A stretch of 9,228 nucleotides of DNA from assembly GCA_964459805.1 (NCBI GenBank), contig CAYWOD010000141.1, forward strand, positions 1 through 9,228, in the 5' to 3' direction. This DNA comes from DAOVRL01 sp964459805. GTDB lineage: Bacteria; Planctomycetota; Phycisphaerae; Sedimentisphaerales; Anaerobacaceae. Positions within the stretch are counted from its first letter, which is position 1. The number at the start of each line of letters is the position of its first letter. The notes under the pieces were generated by a model. It did no database searches and was not told the DNA's origin. It saw only the letters and a list, made by a program, of their open reading frames with translations. Shown here in pieces: positions 7,469 to 9,228 of the stretch. A program made the translations under genes and the position numbers.

Positions 7469-8386
7469 TTAGCTTTTCTTCATTTCATAAGATTGTCTTA
7501 CCAGTAAGAGGATGTCGGTCATGTTACTATTAGGTTTCAATATAATTTCATAATCTCCGCTTGCCCAATGACCTATATTTGACACATCTCTCGCCAAGCC
7601 CAACGGGTCATTTAAAGATCCTAATGGTATCGTCAGTATCAACTTCAACTGCGATTTCTGAAAGATCACAGACACAAAATTATTCTTAGTCTTGAAAGCG
7701 ACATACTGCTTCAGCGCCTTTATCTCTATATCGTCCCCGAAGCCCAGTACATTTTCCTTGAACTCTTCATACAGATCCCTGATATAACCTGGAACACTCG
7801 TAACATGATCCTCCTCCGTATAGACCTCGATCTCCCTAGTAATCTCCCTGACTAGCTCACTACCCTGACCAATTACCTTAATGGACTCGCTCTTATCCGA
7901 CGGCCTTATCTGATTGTATATGACGACGTTTCTGTCAAACTGATGGATCTCCCAGAGTTCGAAGGGTAGATCACGGAAATTGGCAGCCTGAATCTGATAC
8001 CTCGTGTACATCGGAGAAATAAATATAACCCTGGATTGGCTCCAATCAATGCTTTTCTTGTCCCAGGACTCGTTCCGGCTCTTGTTATATTCCAGTACGA
8101 AATCCGCCTTGTTATTCAAAAGCAATGAAAGGTAGGCGTACCCCTGATCTATGAGGCTGAAGTTCCTGTCTTTCTTGTATTCTATGATGACGAAGGCGTT
8201 CAACTCACGGTTGAAGGCGAGAGTATCGATCCTCAGATTATTCAGGCTCATCTCACTGGTAAGATACTCCAAACCAAATATCTTCTCTAGATTATTCTCC
8301 GTAACCTTCTGAATGTCAAGTTCCCTCTTGAACTTCCTCTCGGTCAAAGGGCTGAGTTTATCTTGACTTAAAATAAATAGTTTCAT
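7469..8386 (-). CDS. PD-(D/E)XK nuclease-like protein with C-terminal DUF5655-type domain
   Basis: From the ATG at 8386 the protein has 305 residues. The N-terminal half looks like a NucS/DUF91-type nuclease fold: Glu-34 in NNLEKIF, Asp-54 in LRIDTLAF, E-x-K at 69-71 in VIIEYKK, and Gln-81 in DQGYAY form a PD-(D/E)XK-like set. The C-terminal part, about 205-303, matches what I know as DUF5655, ending IGHWASGDYEI...VRQSYE. The likely role is a DNA nuclease in repair or defence; the substrate is unknown. A GTG at 8407 would add 7 residues, but the TATA box centred 26-27 bases before 8386 and the family's MKLF-type N-terminus favour the ATG. The gene converges on the restriction operon, and its composition (29/60 G+C in one sampled line) lies between that operon and tbp. 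After the TAA, the same frame runs on for 23 protein-like codons. Confidence 0.88.
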   Translation of the reverse strand: MKLFILSQDKLSPLTERKFKRELDIQKVTENNLEKIFGLEYLTSEMSLNNLRIDTLAFNRELNAFVIIEYKKDRNFSLIDQGYAYLSLLLNNKADFVLEYNKSRNESWDKKSIDWSQSRVIFISPMYTRYQIQAANFRDLPFELWEIHQFDRNVVIYNQIRPSDKSESIKVIGQGSELVREITREIEVYTEEDHVTSVPGYIRDLYEEFKENVLGFGDDIEIKALKQYVAFKTKNNFVSVIFQKSQLKLILTIPLGSLNDPLGLARDVSNIGHWASGDYEIILKPNSNMTDILLLVRQSYEMKKS

Positions 8387-8408
8387 ATCAGGTGTTAAAG
8401 AACTCACA

Positions 8409-8424
8409 TACTATAAGATTTTTC
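8409..8424 (-). promoter_or_regulatory. BRE/TATA promoter of the nuclease-like gene
   Basis: Read on the - strand the site is GAAAAATCTTATAGTA: an A-rich element like the transcription factor B recognition element, followed by TTATAGTA. The box is centred near 8412, about 26 bases before the ATG at 8386. That is where a leaderless archaeal transcript would begin, and no ribosome binding site is present. Confidence 0.6.
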
Positions 8425-8428
8425 ATAA

Positions 8429-8578
8429 GGAAACGTCAACAGGGCCGTCCACCTCCACCACCAGAAAGGATTCCACCACAAACTCGAAACCCTGATCCCC
8501 GACTACCACCAACGCGAGAAACAGCTTCAAAGATACCTCGCCATCCCCACCAACTTTCAATATAAGCAAGTATACTGA
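8429..8578 (+). pseudogene. Headless 3' end of an unidentified gene
   Basis: An open frame of 49 codons runs from just after a TAA at 8426-8428 to a TGA at 8576-8578, with no ATG, GTG or TTG. Codon use says it is, or was, coding: 34 of 49 codons end in G or C and 28 end in C, the same pattern as tbp and unlike the restriction genes. The product would be basic and rich in His and Gln, ending PTNFQYKQVY. I do not recognise it. Immediately to the left the DNA turns AT-rich and becomes the promoter of the - strand nuclease-like gene, so the 5' part of this gene was probably removed by an insertion or rearrangement near 8417-8428. The tbp TATA box lies within its last codons. It could also be a chance frame, but the C-ending bias makes that less likely. 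Confidence 0.5.
8555..8566 (+). promoter_or_regulatory. TATA box of tbp
   Basis: TTTCAATATAAG, centred near 8562, lies 27 bases before the tbp ATG at 8589. No Shine-Dalgarno sequence stands before the ATG, so the transcript is probably leaderless. The box overlaps the last codons of the headless gene at 8429-8578. As tbp encodes the TATA-binding factor itself, this site could be self-regulated (inference). Confidence 0.55.
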
Positions 8579-8588
8579 TCTGAACAGG

Positions 8589-9116
8589 ATGAAACCTGAA
8601 GTCGTCAACGTAGTAGCCACCGCCGACCTGCAACAACGAGTCTCACTCACAGATATCTCCCACCTACCCCACACATTACACGACCAGGAGATCTACGGAG
8701 GAAGGGTCGCCTACCTGAAGACCCCCGAGATGCACGGAAAGGTAACCATATTCCCCTCAGGAAAGCTCATCAGCGTGGGAACCAGGAGCTCCCAACAGGC
8801 AGAGGAAGACATACAGACCACCGGACAACTTCTGCTCGCAGACAACCTCATAGAGCCCGTGGAGCTGACGATCACCGTTAGGAACCTCGTTGCCGTCCTC
8901 ACCCTACCGGAGACCGTGGACCTCGAAAACTTCGCATCGGAGAACAACGTCATATACGAGCCCGAGCAGTTCCCCGGAGCCATCATAAAGACCACCCAGC
9001 CAAAGGCCACCCACCTCGTCTTCAGCTCCGGAAAGATAGTGATCTCAGGAACTAGAAGCATCCAAGAACTTCATGAGGCCACTAACTGGATAACCGAGGT
9101 CCTCCATAAAGTATAG
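8589..9116 (+). CDS. tbp: Divergent TATA-box-binding protein (TBP)
   Basis: General transcription factor that binds and bends promoter DNA and recruits TFB and RNA polymerase. The 175 residues form two direct repeats (about 4-86 and 92-175). Minor-groove Asn is kept in both (Asn-7 in VNVVAT, Asn-99 in RNLVAV). Of the four DNA-kinking Phe, three are present: Phe-55 (IFPSGK), Phe-128 (EQFPG) and Phe-145 (VFSSGK); the fourth position is Tyr-36 (EIYGG). Repeat 1 has a two-residue insertion between Tyr-36 and Phe-55 relative to repeat 2. The Thr normally following SSGK(I/M)V is Val-63 in repeat 1 and Ser-153 in repeat 2, and GAKS reads GTRS in both. There is no acidic tail. Codons are strongly C/G-ending (37/60 G+C in one sampled line). 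It may be the lineage's main TBP or a specialised paralogue; TBP identity itself is firm. Confidence 0.93.
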   Translation: MKPEVVNVVATADLQQRVSLTDISHLPHTLHDQEIYGGRVAYLKTPEMHGKVTIFPSGKLISVGTRSSQQAEEDIQTTGQLLLADNLIEPVELTITVRNLVAVLTLPETVDLENFASENNVIYEPEQFPGAIIKTTQPKATHLVFSSGKIVISGTRSIQELHEATNWITEVLHKV

Positions 9117-9175
9117 GGGGGGTCATGCTCCAACCCCGAAAAACGCTCCCCCAGACGAAAGGAACCCCCGATTTT
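9117..9175. other. Short spacer after tbp with G and C runs
   Basis: The 59 bases after tbp contain G7 (9116-9122, starting in the stop codon), C4 and C5 runs, and TTTT at 9172-9175. The runs could pair as weak G/C hairpins, for example GGGG near 9119 with CCCC at 9134-9137. I see no reading frame of note. A tbp terminator may lie here, but no clear one is visible. Confidence 0.4.
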
Positions 9176-9221
9176 GTGGGGAATGTTTAAGTTTATGGGG
9201 AATTAACCTAATTATGGGGAA
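9176..9221 (+). repeat. Three direct repeats, (A/G)TGGGGAA, at exact 19-base spacing
   Basis: GTGGGGAA at 9176-9183, ATGGGGAA at 9195-9202 and ATGGGGAA at 9214-9221. Both steps are 19 bases. The first two share the longer TGGGGAAT. The copies bracket the TATA-like box at 9186-9195, and the third covers the probable start codon of the next gene. This layout suits an operator for a factor binding one face of the DNA. Confidence 0.6.
9186..9195 (+). promoter_or_regulatory. TATA-like box of the gene at the right edge
   Basis: TTTAAGTTTA, centred about 24-25 bases before the ATG at 9214, the position expected for a leaderless transcript. The direct repeats lie directly on both sides, so a bound regulator would compete with TBP or TFB. 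Confidence 0.4.
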
Positions 9222-9228
9222 GAACGAT
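9214..9228 (+). CDS. Probable 5' end of a gene running off the window
   Basis: ATG GGG AAG AAC GAT (M-G-K-N-D) reaches the window edge. The only support is the start codon about 25 bases after a TATA-like box, the same geometry as tbp and the nuclease-like gene. Five codons allow no functional call. Confidence 0.3.

Noticed and set aside
8423..8674. - strand frames opposite the headless gene and the start of tbp
   Set aside because: They are shadows: the C-ending codon bias belongs to the + strand, and the translations are Val/Gly/Leu-rich without a recognisable domain.
8711..9061. 116-codon - strand frame opposite tbp
   Set aside because: The + strand encodes a clear TBP; the opposite frame is a by-product of its high third-position G+C.

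Overview
The window is archaeal. It ends with a divergent but recognisable TATA-binding protein gene (tbp). Three genes at the right end (the nuclease-like gene, tbp and a gene running off the edge) each have a TATA-like box centred about 25-27 bases before the start codon, with no ribosome binding site, which is the layout of leaderless archaeal transcripts. I cannot fix the lineage. The run of exactly 100 N bases is typical of a scaffolded draft or metagenome assembly.

Layout. Bases 1-202 hold no convincing gene, but carry an inverted repeat and the promoter and ribosome-binding region of the next operon. Bases 203-7087 are one tightly packed + strand operon: hsdM, hsdS and hsdR of a type I restriction-modification system, then a YgjP-like M48-type metallopeptidase. 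Genes in hsdM-hsdS-hsdR overlap by 7 and 4 bases. hsdR is cut by the assembly gap at 4527-4626, which hides the front of its helicase motor (Walker A and DEAD-type motifs). Bases 7088-7468 are intergenic between convergent genes. Bases 7469-8386 on the - strand encode a protein with a PD-(D/E)XK nuclease-like N-terminus and a DUF5655-like C-terminus. Bases 8429-8578 hold the 3' end of a gene with no start, in C-ending codons like those of tbp. tbp follows at 8589-9116, then a region with three 19-base-spaced direct repeats and the probable first codons of another leaderless gene.

How the parts fit. HsdM and HsdS would form the DNA methyltransferase; adding HsdR gives the restriction enzyme. 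The metallopeptidase is in the same operon and may act on one of these subunits, but that is inference. The nuclease-like gene is transcribed toward the operon from its own promoter.

Base composition falls into three tiers in hand-counted 60-base samples: hsdM 22/60 G+C, the nuclease-like gene 29/60, tbp 37/60. With the headless gene at 8429 this suggests a horizontally acquired defence block joined to a core-genome segment, with its right edge near 8417-8429. The most unusual items are the divergent TBP, the headless gene at that junction, the repeat-bearing promoter at the right end, and a reading frame continuing past the stop of the nuclease-like gene.
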